The notes: a model not told the origin generated them from the letters alone. A stretch of 33,348 nt of DNA from Bacteroidota bacterium (GCA_017860275.1 JAFNAQ010000016.1:1-33348), one strand, 5' to 3'; shown: positions 9,716-20,064, numbered from the stretch's first letter. Made by a program: numbers and translations.

Positions 9716-10069
9716 TTAGAATTTTAAGCCACCTTCTCTTGCTGAGTCAGCTAATGATTTTACTCTTCCATGGTATAAATAACCATTTCTATCAAATACT
9801 ACAGAATCAATACCAATTGATAATGCACGTTCAGCAACAAGTTTGCCAACAGAGATTGCTATTTCTGTCTTTGAACCAGTTTTATTAAATGCTTTCTCCA
9901 TAGAAGATGCTGAAACTAAAGTTACACCTTTTACATCATCTATTAATTGAGCATATATTTCACTATTGCTTCTGAAAACTGTTAAACGAGGTCTAGTAGC
10001 ACATCCGCTAATTCTTTTACGAATCCTCATTTTCAATTTTACTCTTCTTATTTCTTTATTATTTGCCAT
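9716..10069 (-). CDS. rplR: 50S ribosomal protein L18
   Basis: L18 brings 5S rRNA into the 50S central protuberance, together with L5 and L25. The 117-residue protein has the basic N-terminus, [20 protein letters not shown], and the end [26 protein letters not shown], all characteristic of the family. Confidence 0.98.
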   Translation of the reverse strand: MANNKEIRRVKLKMRIRKRISGCATRPRLTVFRSNSEIYAQLIDDVKGVTLVSASSMEKAFNKTGSKTEIAISVGKLVAERALSIGIDSVVFDRNGYLYHGRVKSLADSAREGGLKF

Positions 10070-10099
10070 CCTATTTTTCGGATTATATTATTCACGAAA

Positions 10100-10654
10100 T
10101 TACTTAGCAGCCGCCTTACCAGCTTTTCTACGGATAACTTCACCTTGGAAGCGAATACCTTTTCCTTTATAAGGCTCTGGTTTGCGTAAAGAACGAATCT
10201 TTGCTGCAACTTGACCTATAAGTTGTTTATCATAACAATTCATGATAATCAATGGGTTTTTCCCTTTCTCTGTGATTGTTTCCAACTTTATTTCATTAGG
10301 TAATTCAAAAAAGATATTATGTGAATACCCTAATGATAACTCTAATACTTGACCGTTAGCTTGAGCTTTATAACCAACTCCAATAACTTCTTGTACTGTC
10401 TTAAATCCTTCAGAAACGCCTTTAACCATATTAAATAACAATGATCTATAAAGACCATGCATCGCTTTATGACGTTTTTGATCAGATTCTCTTGTTAATG
10501 TCATTAAATTTTCTTCAATATTTAATGAAACACAAGGGTCTACATTTTGAGTTAAAGTTCCAAGAGGTCCTTTCACTGTCACAACATTGTTGTCATTGAC
10601 TGATACTTCTACTCCTTTTGGAAGGCTTATCGGTAATTTACCTATTCTTGACAT
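10100..10654 (-). CDS. rplF: 50S ribosomal protein L6
   Basis: L6 lies near the factor-binding site of the 50S subunit. The 184-residue protein has two repeated alpha/beta domains: MSRIGKLPISLP and VKGPLGTL in the first, GVGYKAQ and the C-terminal RKPEPYKGKGIRF signature in the second. The start is supported by GAGGAG eight bases upstream (10663-10668), a good Shine-Dalgarno sequence, which is rare in this window. Confidence 0.98.
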   Translation of the reverse strand: MSRIGKLPISLPKGVEVSVNDNNVVTVKGPLGTLTQNVDPCVSLNIEENLMTLTRESDQKRHKAMHGLYRSLLFNMVKGVSEGFKTVQEVIGVGYKAQANGQVLELSLGYSHNIFFELPNEIKLETITEKGKNPLIIMNCYDKQLIGQVAAKIRSLRKPEPYKGKGIRFQGEVIRRKAGKAAAK

Positions 10655-10675
10655 CTATATATCTCCTCTTATTTA

Positions 10676-11074
10676 TTAGCTAATATAACAGATAACTTCA
10701 CCACCAATATTTAAAGCTCTAGCTTCTTTATCTGTCATCAAACCTTTAGAAGTTGAAATAATTGCAACACCTAAACCATTTAATACACGTGGTAGTTTTT
10801 CTGCACCAACATATTTTCTTAAACCTGGACTACTAACTCTTGTTAAAGTCGACATCGCTGCCTCTTTAGTTGCATGATGATATTTTAAAGCTATCTTTAT
10901 CATTTGAGGAAATACTTCTTCCTCAAACTTATAATTTAAAATATATCCTTTATCAAAAAGAATTTTTGTGATTTCTTTTTTCATTTTTGAAGCCGGAATT
11001 TCAACAACTCTATGCTTTGCTAATGATGCATTTCTTATGCGAGTCAAATAATCTGCAATTGGATCTGTTACCAT
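10676..11074 (-). CDS. rpsH: 30S ribosomal protein S8
   Basis: S8 binds the central domain of 16S rRNA and, in some bacteria, its own mRNA near rplE to repress the spc operon. The 132-residue sequence starts [16 protein letters not shown] and includes the C-terminal signature [24 protein letters not shown], ending GGEVICYIS. It lies between rpsN and rplF. Confidence 0.98.
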   Translation of the reverse strand: MVTDPIADYLTRIRNASLAKHRVVEIPASKMKKEITKILFDKGYILNYKFEEEVFPQMIKIALKYHHATKEAAMSTLTRVSSPGLRKYVGAEKLPRVLNGLGVAIISTSKGLMTDKEARALNIGGEVICYIS

Positions 11075-11110
11075 CTCTATTTATTTATTTATTTTGCATT
11101 GACTTTATTA

Positions 11111-11380
11111 CTACCAACTTGCTTTCTTAACACCAGGAATTAAGCCTGATAAAGCCATCTCTCTAAAATTAATACGAGAAATTCCAAATTGTCTCATATA
11201 TCCTTTTGGTCGACCTGTTAATTGGCATCTATTATGTAATCTAACAGGTGAAGCGTTCTTAGGTAATTTTTGAAGACCTTCATAATCTCCAGCTTCTAAT
11301 AATGCAGCTCTTTTAGCAGCATATTTAGCAACCATTTTTTCTCTTTTGCGTTCTCTAGCTTTGATTGATTCTTTTGCCAT
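11111..11380 (-). CDS. rpsN: 30S ribosomal protein S14 (zinc-free form)
   Basis: S14 belongs to the 30S head. At 89 residues this is the long form without the CxxC...CxxC zinc site; only one Cys occurs, in [13 protein letters not shown]. The end [18 protein letters not shown] is the family signature. It is placed between rplE and rpsH. Confidence 0.97.
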   Translation of the reverse strand: MAKESIKARERKREKMVAKYAAKRAALLEAGDYEGLQKLPKNASPVRLHNRCQLTGRPKGYMRQFGISRINFREMALSGLIPGVKKASW

Positions 11381-11385
11381 GACTA

Positions 11386-11946
11386 TTAATTGTTTTGATT
11401 TTTAAAAGGAAATCCAAACGCTTTCAACAAAGATAATGCTTCTTTATCTGTAGTTGCTGATGTTACAAATGTGATATCCATCCCTTGAATTTTAGATATT
11501 TTATCAATATCAATTTCAGGAAAGATTATTTGTTCTGTAATACCAAAAGAAAAATTGCCTCTTCCGTCAAATCCTTTATCATTTATACCTCGAAAATCTC
11601 TGATACGAGGTATAGAAGCTGAGATTAGTCTATCAAGAAATTCATACATTTTTTCCCCTCTTAGAGTAACTCTAACACCAATAGGCATTCCTTTTCTTAA
11701 CTTGAAATTAGAAATATCCTTTTTAGATTTAGTGGAGACTGCTCTTTGTCCAGAAATAGTAGTCATTTCTTCAATACCTTGATCAATAACTTTTTTATCT
11801 GTAATAGCTGTCTTGCCTAAACCTTGGTTTAAAGATATCTTTAACAAACGAGGAACCTGCATTACTGTTTTGTAATCAAACTCTTTTATAAGTGCAGAAA
11901 CTATCTCTTCTTGATATTTCTGCTTTAATCTTGGTACATATGACAT
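11386..11946 (-). CDS. rplE: 50S ribosomal protein L5
   Basis: L5 binds 5S rRNA and contacts the P-site tRNA. The 186-residue protein shows the blocks [27 protein letters not shown], and [20 protein letters not shown]. Its ATG overlaps the rplX stop codon in TAATG, so the two are probably coupled. GGAGGTGATT lies ten bases before the ATG inside the end of rplX and is a near-perfect complement of the 16S rRNA 3' end. Confidence 0.98.
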   Translation of the reverse strand: MSYVPRLKQKYQEEIVSALIKEFDYKTVMQVPRLLKISLNQGLGKTAITDKKVIDQGIEEMTTISGQRAVSTKSKKDISNFKLRKGMPIGVRVTLRGEKMYEFLDRLISASIPRIRDFRGINDKGFDGRGNFSFGITEQIIFPEIDIDKISKIQGMDITFVTSATTDKEALSLLKAFGFPFKNQNN

Positions 11947-12263
11947 TACTTAATCACCTCCCCTGATTTTTTTGAATAACGAACTAATTTGCTAGTTTTT
12001 TCATCCAATTTTCTTCCAATTCGAGTTGTATTCCCTTTAGAATCTACTACCATTAGATTTGAAATATGGATTGATGCCTCTTTTTCAATAATTCCGCCTT
12101 GAGTATTCTTTGGACTTGGTTTTGAATGTTTCTTAACCTTATTTACTCCTTCAACTATTGCTCGGCACTTAGACGGATAAACAACAAGCACTCTTCCAGT
12201 AGAACCTTTAGAGTCTCCTGCCATGACCTTAACAATATCACCTTTTTTAATGTGCAATTTCAT
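11946..12263 (-). CDS. rplX: 50S ribosomal protein L24
   Basis: L24 is one of the first proteins to bind 23S rRNA. The 105-residue protein has the KOW motif near the start ([21 protein letters not shown]), then [20 protein letters not shown], and ISNLMVVD. Its last codons encode SGEVIK, whose DNA also forms the strong ribosome-binding site for rplE. Confidence 0.97.
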   Translation of the reverse strand: MKLHIKKGDIVKVMAGDSKGSTGRVLVVYPSKCRAIVEGVNKVKKHSKPSPKNTQGGIIEKEASIHISNLMVVDSKGNTTRIGRKLDEKTSKLVRYSKKSGEVIK

Positions 12264-12284
12264 ATCTATAATATTTTTTTGCTT

Positions 12285-12653
12285 TTATAATACTTCTGGA
12301 GCTAGTGAAACTATTTTCATAAATTGTTTTTCACGCAACTCTCTCGCAACTGGTCCAAAAATACGTGTTCCTCTCATTTCATCATTGCTATTCAAAAGAA
12401 CACAAGCATTATCATCAAAGCGGATATAAGATCCATCTTGACGTCTAACTTCTTTTTTTGTTCTAACAACAACAGCTTTAGAAACAATGCCTTTTTTGAC
12501 ATTTCCAGAAGGAATTGCATCCTTAACAGAAATAACAATCTTATCTCCTAATGATGCATATCTTCTTTTAGTTCCACCTAGAACACGAATACAAAGAGCA
12601 CTTTTCGCTCCACTGTTATCGGCAACAATTAATCTTGATTCTTGTTGTATCAT
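12285..12653 (-). CDS. rplN: 50S ribosomal protein L14
   Basis: L14 lies at the subunit interface and helps form bridges to the 30S. The sequence of 122 residues starts [17 protein letters not shown] and carries [34 protein letters not shown] and the end IVSLAPEVL. It starts one base before... the rpsQ stop ends at the adjacent position, so the two genes are nearly contiguous. Confidence 0.98.
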   Translation of the reverse strand: MIQQESRLIVADNSGAKSALCIRVLGGTKRRYASLGDKIVISVKDAIPSGNVKKGIVSKAVVVRTKKEVRRQDGSYIRFDDNACVLLNSNDEMRGTRIFGPVARELREKQFMKIVSLAPEVL

Positions 12654-12654
12654 G

Positions 12655-12909
12655 TTATTTAGCTCTTTCTAAAATTTCAACTAATCTCCAACATTTATTT
12701 TTACTCAATGGTCTTGTTTCCATAATTTTTACAGTATCACCGATATTGCATTCATTATTTTCGTCATGAGCCATAAATTTGGAACTTTTCTTTACGAATT
12801 TTTCGTATTTTGGATGTTTAACTTTACGTTCAACGATCACACGAATAGATTTATCCATTTTGTTACTAATAACAGTACCTATTCTTTCTTTTCTTAAATT
12901 TCTTTCCAT
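12655..12909 (-). CDS. rpsQ: 30S ribosomal protein S17
   Basis: S17 is an early 16S-binding OB-fold protein. The 84 residues include [35 protein letters not shown], and the signature [23 protein letters not shown]. It stands between rpmC and rplN with one base separating it from rplN. Confidence 0.97.
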   Translation of the reverse strand: MERNLRKERIGTVISNKMDKSIRVIVERKVKHPKYEKFVKKSSKFMAHDENNECNIGDTVKIMETRPLSKNKCWRLVEILERAK

Positions 12910-12929
12910 TTTTTGATAAGTTTAGGTAA

Positions 12930-13142
12930 TTATTTATTATCAACAGAGTTAGATTTTATATCTCTATTTCTTAATTCTGTCATTATTCGTGCGATACCTC
13001 TTCTTGATTCCTTAATAACATTAGGGTTCTCTAGAGGAGTAACGGCATGATTAATTTTCATCTTGTTCAACTGTAATTTCTCTACAGTTAATCTTTCTTG
13101 CAATTCTGCGTCAGAAAGTTCTTTTATTACATTGTTTTTCAT
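12930..13142 (-). CDS. rpmC: 50S ribosomal protein L29
   Basis: L29 is a two-helix protein at the tunnel exit, next to L23, where trigger factor and SRP dock. The 70-residue sequence has IKELSDAELQERL at the N-terminus and RRGIARIMTELRNR in the second helix, matching the family in length and order. Confidence 0.95.
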   Translation of the reverse strand: MKNNVIKELSDAELQERLTVEKLQLNKMKINHAVTPLENPNVIKESRRGIARIMTELRNRDIKSNSVDNK

Positions 13143-13153
13143 CTCTCAATATT

Positions 13154-13579
13154 TTATGCCTCTTCAACGTAATCTCTTCTTACCACAAACTTTGTTGTTA
13201 CTGGTAATTTTTGAGCTGCTAAACGCATAGCTTCTTTTGCAATTTCAATAGGAACACCTTCTGCTTCAAATAACATTGTTCCTGGCATTATTCTTGCTAC
13301 AAAATATTCTGGAGCTCCCTTACCTTTACCCATACGAACCTCATTAGGTTTTTTAGTAATCGGCTTATCAGGGAAAACACGAATCCAGATTTGTCCTTCA
13401 CGCTTCATGTAACGAGTTACTGCTTGACGAGCTGCTTCAATTTGACGACCTGTCATAAAACATGTTTCCATTGATTTTATTCCAAATGTACCAAAAGCTA
13501 ACTCATGTCCACGATGAGCAAGACCCTTTATTCTGCCTTTCTGTTGTTTTCTAAATTTTGTCTTTCTAGGTTGTAACAT
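13154..13579 (-). CDS. rplP: 50S ribosomal protein L16
   Basis: L16 helps shape the A-site side of the 50S and is needed late in assembly. The 141-residue protein begins [16 protein letters not shown] and has the signatures [29 protein letters not shown] and [14 protein letters not shown], split here by [10 protein letters not shown]. It lies between rpsC and rpmC. Confidence 0.98.
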   Translation of the reverse strand: MLQPRKTKFRKQQKGRIKGLAHRGHELAFGTFGIKSMETCFMTGRQIEAARQAVTRYMKREGQIWIRVFPDKPITKKPNEVRMGKGKGAPEYFVARIMPGTMLFEAEGVPIEIAKEAMRLAAQKLPVTTKFVVRRDYVEEA

Positions 13580-13612
13580 TATCGTACAATATTTGACTTG
13601 TTAACTAATCTA

Positions 13613-14341
13613 TTATTTTTTTCTACGAGGGCGTTGATTTGATCCAGTTGGACGTTGAGCACCACCACGACCTTCCTTTAAATTTCCGCCAACAGTAGAA
13701 GGAACTAGTTCACGTTTACCATAAACAATACCTTTACATATCCACACCTTTACTCCAATACGTCCGTATGTAGTGTGAGCTTCTGCTTGAGCATAATCAA
13801 TATCTGCTCTTAATGTGTGTAAAGGAGTTCTACCTTCTTTATAATGTTCACTTCTTGCCATTTCAGCTCCGCCAATACGACCTGACACTGAAACTTTAAT
13901 TCCTTCTGCACCAACTCTCATTGTAGATGTTATTGCAGTTTTAATTGCTCTACGATAAGAAACACGACCTTCGATTTGTTTAGCAACAGTAGCTGCAACT
14001 AAAACAGCATCTAATTCTGGACGTTTAACTTCAGAAATGTTTATTTGAACTTCCTTTGCAGTAAGTTTTTTTAATTCTTCCTTTAGCTTATCAACTTCTT
14101 GTCCAGCTTTTCCTATGATAAGGCCTGGTCTAGCAGTATTGATCGTAACTGTAACTAGTTTTAAAGTTCTTTCGATGTAAATCTTAGAAATACCAGCTTT
14201 TGAAAGACGAGCATTAAGATATTTTCTTATCTTATCGTCTTCAACCAGTTTTGCGTCAAACCTTTTTCCGCCATACCAATTAGAATCCCATCCTCTGATG
14301 ATTCCTAATCTCATGCCTATTGGATTTGTTTTTTGTCCCAT
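13613..14341 (-). CDS. rpsC: 30S ribosomal protein S3
   Basis: S3 forms the mRNA entry tunnel with S4 and S5. The 242-residue protein has the type II KH domain with the [14 protein letters not shown] loop (about residues 74-88) and the C-terminal domain with [14 protein letters not shown] and [25 protein letters not shown]. The tail is Arg/Gly-rich. The gene follows rplV by 32 bases. Confidence 0.98.
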   Translation of the reverse strand: MGQKTNPIGMRLGIIRGWDSNWYGGKRFDAKLVEDDKIRKYLNARLSKAGISKIYIERTLKLVTVTINTARPGLIIGKAGQEVDKLKEELKKLTAKEVQINISEVKRPELDAVLVAATVAKQIEGRVSYRRAIKTAITSTMRVGAEGIKVSVSGRIGGAEMARSEHYKEGRTPLHTLRADIDYAQAEAHTTYGRIGVKVWICKGIVYGKRELVPSTVGGNLKEGRGGAQRPTGSNQRPRRKK

Positions 14342-14373
14342 CCTGATTATATCATTTACTATTATACAAATTA

Positions 14374-14811
14374 TTAATTTTCAGCAATTACATTTGCTGT
14401 AGCAGCATTTTTTTCCTCTACTTTGCTGCCTAAAATTAGAGTCACGTGATTAGAACGTTTCTTTATTCTGTATCCACGTCCTTGAGGAGCAGTGCGAAGT
14501 CTTTTTAATTGTCTTCCACCATCTACATTTATCTGTTTTACATATAATGCGCTATCCTCAATTCTTTTACCCTCATTTTTATTTTGCCAATTAGCAATAG
14601 CTGAAAGTAATAACTTACGTAATTTAGGTGCGGATTCTCTTTGGCTAAATTGCAAAATACCTAAAGCCTTATTTACCTCAACTCCTCTAATAGCATCAGC
14701 CATTAATCTTGTTTTTCGAGGAGAAGTAGGATTATTATTTAACTTTGCAATATAAAGAGACTTATTAGCTTCTTTACGTGCCTCAGCACTATTATGTTTT
14801 CTTGATCCCAT
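14374..14811 (-). CDS. rplV: 50S ribosomal protein L22
   Basis: L22 lines the nascent-peptide tunnel with its long beta hairpin. The 145-residue sequence begins with a short extension common in Bacteroidota ([15 protein letters not shown]), then [18 protein letters not shown]. The hairpin tip is visible as [19 protein letters not shown], followed by the HVTLILG strand and an acidic/Ala/Asn tail. Confidence 0.97.
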   Translation of the reverse strand: MGSRKHNSAEARKEANKSLYIAKLNNNPTSPRKTRLMADAIRGVEVNKALGILQFSQRESAPKLRKLLLSAIANWQNKNEGKRIEDSALYVKQINVDGGRQLKRLRTAPQGRGYRIKKRSNHVTLILGSKVEEKNAATANVIAEN

Positions 14812-14828
14812 TTTATCGGCGAATTTTA

Positions 14829-15107
14829 TTATTTCTTACCTTTATCTTTCTGTCCAGCATGACCACGGAAATTTCTTGTAGGAGCGAACTCTCCAAGTTT
14901 ATGTCCTACCATGTTTTCAGTTACATAAACAGGAATAAACTTATTTCCATTATGCACAGCAATTGTTTGACCTACGAAATCAGGTGAAATCATAGAAGCT
15001 CTTGACCAAGTCTTTATAGTAGTCTTTTTATTTTGCTCTTGTGCATCTAAAACTCTTTTTTCTAACTTATAATGAATATAAGGTCCTTTTTTTAATGAAC
15101 GACTCAT
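14829..15107 (-). CDS. rpsS: 30S ribosomal protein S19
   Basis: S19 pairs with S13 in the 30S head. The 92-residue protein has [11 protein letters not shown] at the start, [22 protein letters not shown] and the signature [20 protein letters not shown]. It is located between rplB and rplV as in nearly all bacteria. Confidence 0.98.
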   Translation of the reverse strand: MSRSLKKGPYIHYKLEKRVLDAQEQNKKTTIKTWSRASMISPDFVGQTIAVHNGNKFIPVYVTENMVGHKLGEFAPTRNFRGHAGQKDKGKK

Positions 15108-15125
15108 CTCTATCTATGATTTAAA

Positions 15126-15950
15126 TTATTTCTTACGTCTTTCAATTATATATTTACTAGAATGTTTTTTTGGAGCTCTAGTTTTATAACCTCTAGAAGG
15201 AATACCATTTCTTGAACGTGGTTGACCCCCAGTAGCACGACCTTCACCTCCACCCATTGGGTGATCGACAGGGTTCATTACTACACCTCTGGTACGTGGT
15301 CTTCTTCCTAACCAACGTGATCTACCTGCCTTTCCTGAAACTTCTAAGCTATGTTCAATATTAGAAACCATACCCACTGTTGCTCTACAAGCCTGAAGAA
15401 TCATTCTTGTTTCACCAGAAGGCATTCTAACTATTGCATACTTACCATCACGAGACATTAATTGAGCATAAGAACCTGCACTACGTGCCATTTTTGCGCC
15501 TTGTCCTGGACGTAATTCAATATTATGAATCACTGTACCAAATGGAATTTCACTTAATAACAAAGTATTACCTATTTCCGGGGCAACTCCGATACCTGAC
15601 ATTACTGTCTGACCAACTTTTAATCCATGAGGACTAACGATGTAACGTTTTTCTCCGTCTGCATAGCAAATTAGAGCTATTCGAGCAGTTCTATTTGGAT
15701 CATATTCTATTGTTTTCACAACAGCTGGAATATTATCTTTATCTCTGCGGAAATCGATTAAACGATACAACTTCTTATGACCACCACCTATGTAGCGCAT
15801 AGTCATTTTTCCTTGATTATTTCTTCCTCCACTTTTGCTTATCCCAAAAACTAAACTCTTCTCAGGTTTAGAAGCTGTAATTTCTTCAAAAGTACTAGCA
15901 ACTTTAAATCGTTGTCCTGGTGTTGTTGGTCTGAATTTTTTTAAAGCCAT
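15126..15950 (-). CDS. rplB: 50S ribosomal protein L2
   Basis: L2 is required for subunit association and peptidyl-transferase structure. The 274-residue protein contains the OB/SH3-like RNA-binding domains, [20 protein letters not shown] near residue 50, and the conserved C-terminal loop [17 protein letters not shown] with the His needed for activity. It follows rplW. Confidence 0.98.
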   Translation of the reverse strand: MALKKFRPTTPGQRFKVASTFEEITASKPEKSLVFGISKSGGRNNQGKMTMRYIGGGHKKLYRLIDFRRDKDNIPAVVKTIEYDPNRTARIALICYADGEKRYIVSPHGLKVGQTVMSGIGVAPEIGNTLLLSEIPFGTVIHNIELRPGQGAKMARSAGSYAQLMSRDGKYAIVRMPSGETRMILQACRATVGMVSNIEHSLEVSGKAGRSRWLGRRPRTRGVVMNPVDHPMGGGEGRATGGQPRSRNGIPSRGYKTRAPKKHSSKYIIERRKK

Positions 15951-15959
15951 CTCTCTTTA

Positions 15960-16253
15960 TTAAATATTGCTAAAAAAATCTATTGTTTCACCTGCTGCTA
16001 ACATCACGATAGCTTTCTTAAATGCAGATGTTTTACCTGAGATAAAACCAGCCTTAGTAAAGCGTGATTTATTTTTCCCAGCATAGTTAATAGTATTTAC
16101 TCTATCAACCTTAACGTTATACAAAGACTCTACAGCCTTTTTGATTTCTATTTTATTTGCACGTTTATCCACAATAAAACCAAAACGATTCGAGAATTTC
16201 TCATTCGTTTTAGTCATTTTTTCTGTAATAATCGGCTTTACTATGATCTCCAT
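15960..16253 (-). CDS. rplW: 50S ribosomal protein L23
   Basis: L23 at the tunnel exit docks trigger factor and SRP. The 97 residues show IIVKPIITEKMTKTNEKFSNRFGF, VDKRANKIEIKKAVESLYNVKV and the basic loop GKNKSRFTKAGF. The sequence is of normal length and sits between rplD and rplB. Confidence 0.97.
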   Translation of the reverse strand: MEIIVKPIITEKMTKTNEKFSNRFGFIVDKRANKIEIKKAVESLYNVKVDRVNTINYAGKNKSRFTKAGFISGKTSAFKKAIVMLAAGETIDFFSNI

Positions 16254-16289
16254 TTACTTATATGTTAAATGTTAATTATTCTTACTAAA

Positions 16290-16922
16290 TTAAGAATTAG
16301 CTAATATTGTGTCTAACTCTTTTAATGCTGTTTCAGAAAATATCACATTGTTTGCACGTAATACCTGATAAGTATTAACTGATTTTGCGTCAGTTACACT
16401 AACATTAGGGAGATTACGAGCCGACAAAATTACACAATTATCTTGATTATTCAATATAAATAATGATTTTTTTTCAGCTAACTTCAAATCTGCTAATACT
16501 TTTAGCATATTTTTTGTCTTAGGAGCTTCAAAATTGAAATCTTCAACAACTATTAAACCATCTTCTTTAACTTTGTAAGATAAAGCCGAAACGCGAGCTA
16601 AACGTTTAACTTTTTTATTTAGTTTGAAGTAGTAATCTCTTGGTCTTGGGCCAAAAGCTCTACCACCACCTACAATAGTAGGACTATTAATATCCCCTGC
16701 TCTTGCTCCGCCTGTACCCTTTTGACGTTTCAATTTTCTAGTAGAACCAGAAACTTCAGAACGTTCTTTCGCTTTATGAGTACCTTGACGTTGATTTGCA
16801 AGATATTGTTTAACATCTAACCAAATAGCGTGATCGTTTGGTTCAACTCCTAATAAAGAATCACTCACAGAAATTGTTCTGCCAGTGTCTATACCATTTA
16901 CATTATAAACTCTTAATTCCAT
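16290..16922 (-). CDS. rplD: 50S ribosomal protein L4
   Basis: L4 reaches the exit tunnel by an extended loop and in gamma-proteobacteria represses its own S10 operon. The 210-residue protein has the tunnel loop [15 protein letters not shown] and [22 protein letters not shown]. Its ATG lies inside the end of rplC (10-base overlap), so its translation is probably coupled to L3. Confidence 0.98.
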   Translation of the reverse strand: MELRVYNVNGIDTGRTISVSDSLLGVEPNDHAIWLDVKQYLANQRQGTHKAKERSEVSGSTRKLKRQKGTGGARAGDINSPTIVGGGRAFGPRPRDYYFKLNKKVKRLARVSALSYKVKEDGLIVVEDFNFEAPKTKNMLKVLADLKLAEKKSLFILNNQDNCVILSARNLPNVSVTDAKSVNTYQVLRANNVIFSETALKELDTILANS

Positions 16923-17542
16923 CTCTCAAGTTTTAAAATTGAACCCTTTGGACCTGGGACAGACCCTTTAACTAAAACTAAATTCTTTTCAGCAAAGATT
17001 TTAAGAATTTGAAGATTTTGAACTTTAACTCTTTTTCCACCTGTTCTTCCAGCCATTCTTAACCCCTTGAATACTCTTGAAGGGTAAGAAGAAGCACCAA
17101 CTGAACCCGGAGCACGTAATCTATCATGTTGACCGTGAGTTTTGTCACCTACACCATGAAAACCATGACGTTTAACAACACCTTGAAAACCTTTACCTTT
17201 TGAAGTACCAACAACATCTACGAATTCACCTTCTTCGAAAAGTTCGCATGTAAGAACATCTCCAAAAGACTTTTGATGACCTTCTTCAAAACGAGTAAAT
17301 TCAGAAACATGTCTTTTAGGAGTTGTACTTGCTTTTGCAAAGTGACCAATCATTGGCTTAGTACAATTTTTTTCCTTCATGTCCTCAAATGCTAATTGAA
17401 TAGCAGAGTAACCATCTACTTCAATGGTTTTTACTTGTGTCACAACACAAGGACCACATTCAATAACGGTGCACGGTTGTTGTTTACCGGAGGCATCGTA
17501 AATACTGGTCATACCAATTTTTTTTCCTATTAAACCTGACAT
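16913..17542 (-). CDS. rplC: 50S ribosomal protein L3
   Basis: L3 starts 50S assembly and extends a loop toward the peptidyl-transferase centre. The 209-residue protein begins [20 protein letters not shown] and has [20 protein letters not shown], the central loop [20 protein letters not shown] and [13 protein letters not shown]. The end (LERWN) overlaps the rplD start. The 75-base gap upstream contains a strong hairpin. Confidence 0.98.
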   Translation of the reverse strand: MSGLIGKKIGMTSIYDASGKQQPCTVIECGPCVVTQVKTIEVDGYSAIQLAFEDMKEKNCTKPMIGHFAKASTTPKRHVSEFTRFEEGHQKSFGDVLTCELFEEGEFVDVVGTSKGKGFQGVVKRHGFHGVGDKTHGQHDRLRAPGSVGASSYPSRVFKGLRMAGRTGGKRVKVQNLQILKIFAEKNLVLVKGSVPGPKGSILKLERWN

Positions 17543-17568
17543 TTAATGTGATTTGTTATTAATAAAAT

Positions 17569-17593
17569 TCAGCATGCACCCTGCATAGGCTGA
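17569..17593 (-). other. Intercistronic hairpin between rpsJ and rplC
   Basis: Read on the minus strand, TCAGC pairs with GCTGA and ATGCA with TGCAT, ten base pairs in all, with a two-base bulge (CT) on the 5' arm and a GGG loop. No T run follows, so it is not a standard terminator. It is more GC-rich than its surroundings and stands in the longest gap of the S10 part of the operon. It may be a protein-binding or processing site; no function is known to me. Confidence 0.6.
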
Positions 17594-17617
17594 TTGTCTA
17601 ATTGATTTTTTTAATAA

Positions 17618-17923
17618 TTAGACTTTGATTTCTACTTCAACACCACTTGGAAGCTCTAACTTCATTAAAGCATCTATAGTTTTAGCTGAAGTGCTATAAA
17701 TATCCAACAATCTCTTATAAGAACTCAATTCAAATTGCTCTCTTGATTTCTTATTAACGAAAGTTGAACGATTCACTGTAAAAATTCTCTTGTTTGTTGG
17801 AAGTGGAATTGGTCCATTTACAACAGCACCAGTCAATTTCACAGTTTTTACGATCTTTTCAGCAGATTTGTCTACTAAATTGTGATCGTATGACTTTAAT
17901 TTAATTCTAATTCTTTGACTCAC
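17618..17923 (-). CDS. rpsJ: 30S ribosomal protein S10
   Basis: S10 is a 30S head protein and, as NusE, part of transcription antitermination complexes. The 101-residue protein has [20 protein letters not shown], the signature [17 protein letters not shown], and the end [13 protein letters not shown]. It lies between fusA and rplC, joining the str and S10 gene groups. Confidence 0.98.
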   Translation of the reverse strand: MSQRIRIKLKSYDHNLVDKSAEKIVKTVKLTGAVVNGPIPLPTNKRIFTVNRSTFVNKKSREQFELSSYKRLLDIYSTSAKTIDALMKLELPSGVEVEIKV

Positions 17924-17947
17924 GTTATTTGTCTTTATATTAGTATA

Positions 17948-20026
17948 TTATTTTTTTAATACTGTTTCTGCTATATCTTTTGGAGCTTCTGAATAGTGAG
18001 AAAATTCCATAGTGGAATTTGCTCGACCAGAAGTAATAGTTCTAAGAGAAGTTACGTACCCAAACATTTGAGATAATGGAACTTTTGCTCTTACAGCTTG
18101 AACACCAATTTTAGCATTTATACTTTCCAGAATAGCTCTTCTTCTATTTAAGTCTCCTGTTACATCACCAAGATATGCATCTGGAGTAGTAACTTCTACA
18201 GACATGATAGGTTCCATAAGAACAGATTTTGCTTTTCTAGCAGCCTCTTTGAATGCAATCTTAGCACATAGTTCAAATGACAAAGCATCCGAGTCAACAG
18301 CATGATAAGAACCATCAGTTAGAGTTACTTTCATACTTTCTACTGGATAACCACCTAAAACACCATTTGACATTGCAAGTTTGAATCCTTTTTCAATAGA
18401 CGGAATATATTCTTTTGGTACATTTCCACCCTTAACCTCATTAATAAACTGAAGACCTTTAACTCCTTCATCAGCTGGTTCAAGTTTGAAAACTATATCA
18501 GCAAATTTACCACGACCACCAGATTGTTTTTTGTAAACTTCTCTATGATTACAACTTCCCGTGATAGCTTCTTTATAAGCAACCTGAGGAGCTCCTTGAT
18601 TACAATCTACCGAAAACTCTCTACGTAAACGATCAAGAATGATATCCAAGTGTAACTCACCCATACCTTGCATGATAGTTTGACCTGAAGCCTCATCAGT
18701 AGAAATTCTTAAAGTTGGGTCCTCTTCTGCAAGTTTTAATAAACCAGCATTAAATTTATCAACATCTGCTTGTTTTGCAGGTTCAACAGCAACAGAAATA
18801 ACTGGTTCTGGGAAAGTCATAGATTCCAATACAATTGGATGATTTTCGTCACAAAGAGTATTACCTGTTTTTATATCTTTAAAACCAACTGCAGCACCAA
18901 TATCGCCAGCCTCAATTCTGTCCATTGGGTTTTGTTTATTTGCATGCATTTGCATAATACGTGAAATACGTTCTTTCTTTCCTGTTGCAGTATTGAAAAC
19001 GTAAGAACCGGATTCTAGAGTACCTGAATAAACGCGGAAGAAACAAATTCTTCCCACATATGGATCAGTTGCAATCTTAAATGCTAAAGCAGAAAATGGA
19101 GCCTTAGGATCTACATTTCTGATTTCAGGTTCATCTGTTTTTGGATTTAAACCTTCAACTTCAGGAACATCCATTGGGCTAGGAAGAAATTGGGCTACTG
19201 CATCTAATAGGTTTTGAATTCCTTTATTTTTGAAAGAAGCACCACATAAAATTGGTGTAATTCTCATTTCACATGTAGCCTTACGTACATGATGTAAAAT
19301 CTCTTCATAAGTGATAGAGTTTTCATCATCCATATAACGCATCAATAATTCATCATCCTCTTCTGCTACACCTTCAATAAGTTCTTTTCTATATTTTGCA
19401 GCTATTTCTTTTAAATCTTCTGGCATAGGTATCTCTACATATGTTGTGCCATTTGTTGCATCATCATACAATAGAGCCTTATTTGAAATCAAATCAATAA
19501 CTCCCTTGAACATGTCTTCTTGTCCAATAGGGATTTGTAAAGGAACAGGGACTGCACCTAAACGTTCTCTAATCTGATTTACCACATTAAAAAAGTCAGC
19601 CCCAGCTCTGTCCATTTTATTAATGAATCCTATACGTGGCACGCTATACTTGTCCGCTTGACGCCAAACAGTTTCTGATTGAGGTTCAACACCACCAACA
19701 GCACAAAACAGAGCAACAGCTCCATCTAAAACACGTAATGAACGCTCAACTTCTACTGTAAAGTCAACGTGACCTGGAGTATCAATAATATTGATCTTAT
19801 ATTGATCATTATTATAATTCCAAAATACAGTAGTTGCTGCAGAAGTGATAGTAATACCACGTTCTTGCTCTTGAGCCATCCAGTCCATTGTTGCAGAACC
19901 TTCGTGCGTTTCTCCTATCTTATGACTCTTTCCTGTAAAAAACAGTATACGCTCGGTAGTTGTAGTTTTACCGGCGTCAATATGAGCCATAATTCCAATA
20001 TTTCTTGTTAACTTTAAATCTGCCAT
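17948..20026 (-). CDS. fusA: Elongation factor G
   Basis: EF-G uses GTP to drive translocation and, with RRF, ribosome recycling. The 692-residue protein shows the G-domain motifs AHIDAGKTT (14-22), RGITIT (56-61), DTPGH (82-86) and NKMD (136-139), then domains II-V, with the domain IV tip region near [10 protein letters not shown] and the end [15 protein letters not shown]. It is slightly shorter than the usual ~700. Many Bacteroidota carry a second fusA-like gene elsewhere; this is the ribosomal-operon copy. Confidence 0.98.
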   Translation of the reverse strand: MADLKLTRNIGIMAHIDAGKTTTTERILFFTGKSHKIGETHEGSATMDWMAQEQERGITITSAATTVFWNYNNDQYKINIIDTPGHVDFTVEVERSLRVLDGAVALFCAVGGVEPQSETVWRQADKYSVPRIGFINKMDRAGADFFNVVNQIRERLGAVPVPLQIPIGQEDMFKGVIDLISNKALLYDDATNGTTYVEIPMPEDLKEIAAKYRKELIEGVAEEDDELLMRYMDDENSITYEEILHHVRKATCEMRITPILCGASFKNKGIQNLLDAVAQFLPSPMDVPEVEGLNPKTDEPEIRNVDPKAPFSALAFKIATDPYVGRICFFRVYSGTLESGSYVFNTATGKKERISRIMQMHANKQNPMDRIEAGDIGAAVGFKDIKTGNTLCDENHPIVLESMTFPEPVISVAVEPAKQADVDKFNAGLLKLAEEDPTLRISTDEASGQTIMQGMGELHLDIILDRLRREFSVDCNQGAPQVAYKEAITGSCNHREVYKKQSGGRGKFADIVFKLEPADEGVKGLQFINEVKGGNVPKEYIPSIEKGFKLAMSNGVLGGYPVESMKVTLTDGSYHAVDSDALSFELCAKIAFKEAARKAKSVLMEPIMSVEVTTPDAYLGDVTGDLNRRRAILESINAKIGVQAVRAKVPLSQMFGYVTSLRTITSGRANSTMEFSHYSEAPKDIAETVLKK

Positions 20027-20042
20027 TTTCCTAATCTATAAT

Positions 20043-20064
20043 ATTCTAATAAAACTATTAGAAT
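20043..20064 (-). other. Hairpin over the rpsG stop codon / rpsG-fusA junction
   Basis: ATTCTAAT (20057-20064 complement) and ATTAGAAT form a perfect 8-bp stem with a six-base loop. The rpsG stop codon TAA lies inside the stem. The stem is AU-rich and not followed by a T run. It could affect ribosome release and re-initiation on fusA; this is inference. Confidence 0.45.
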
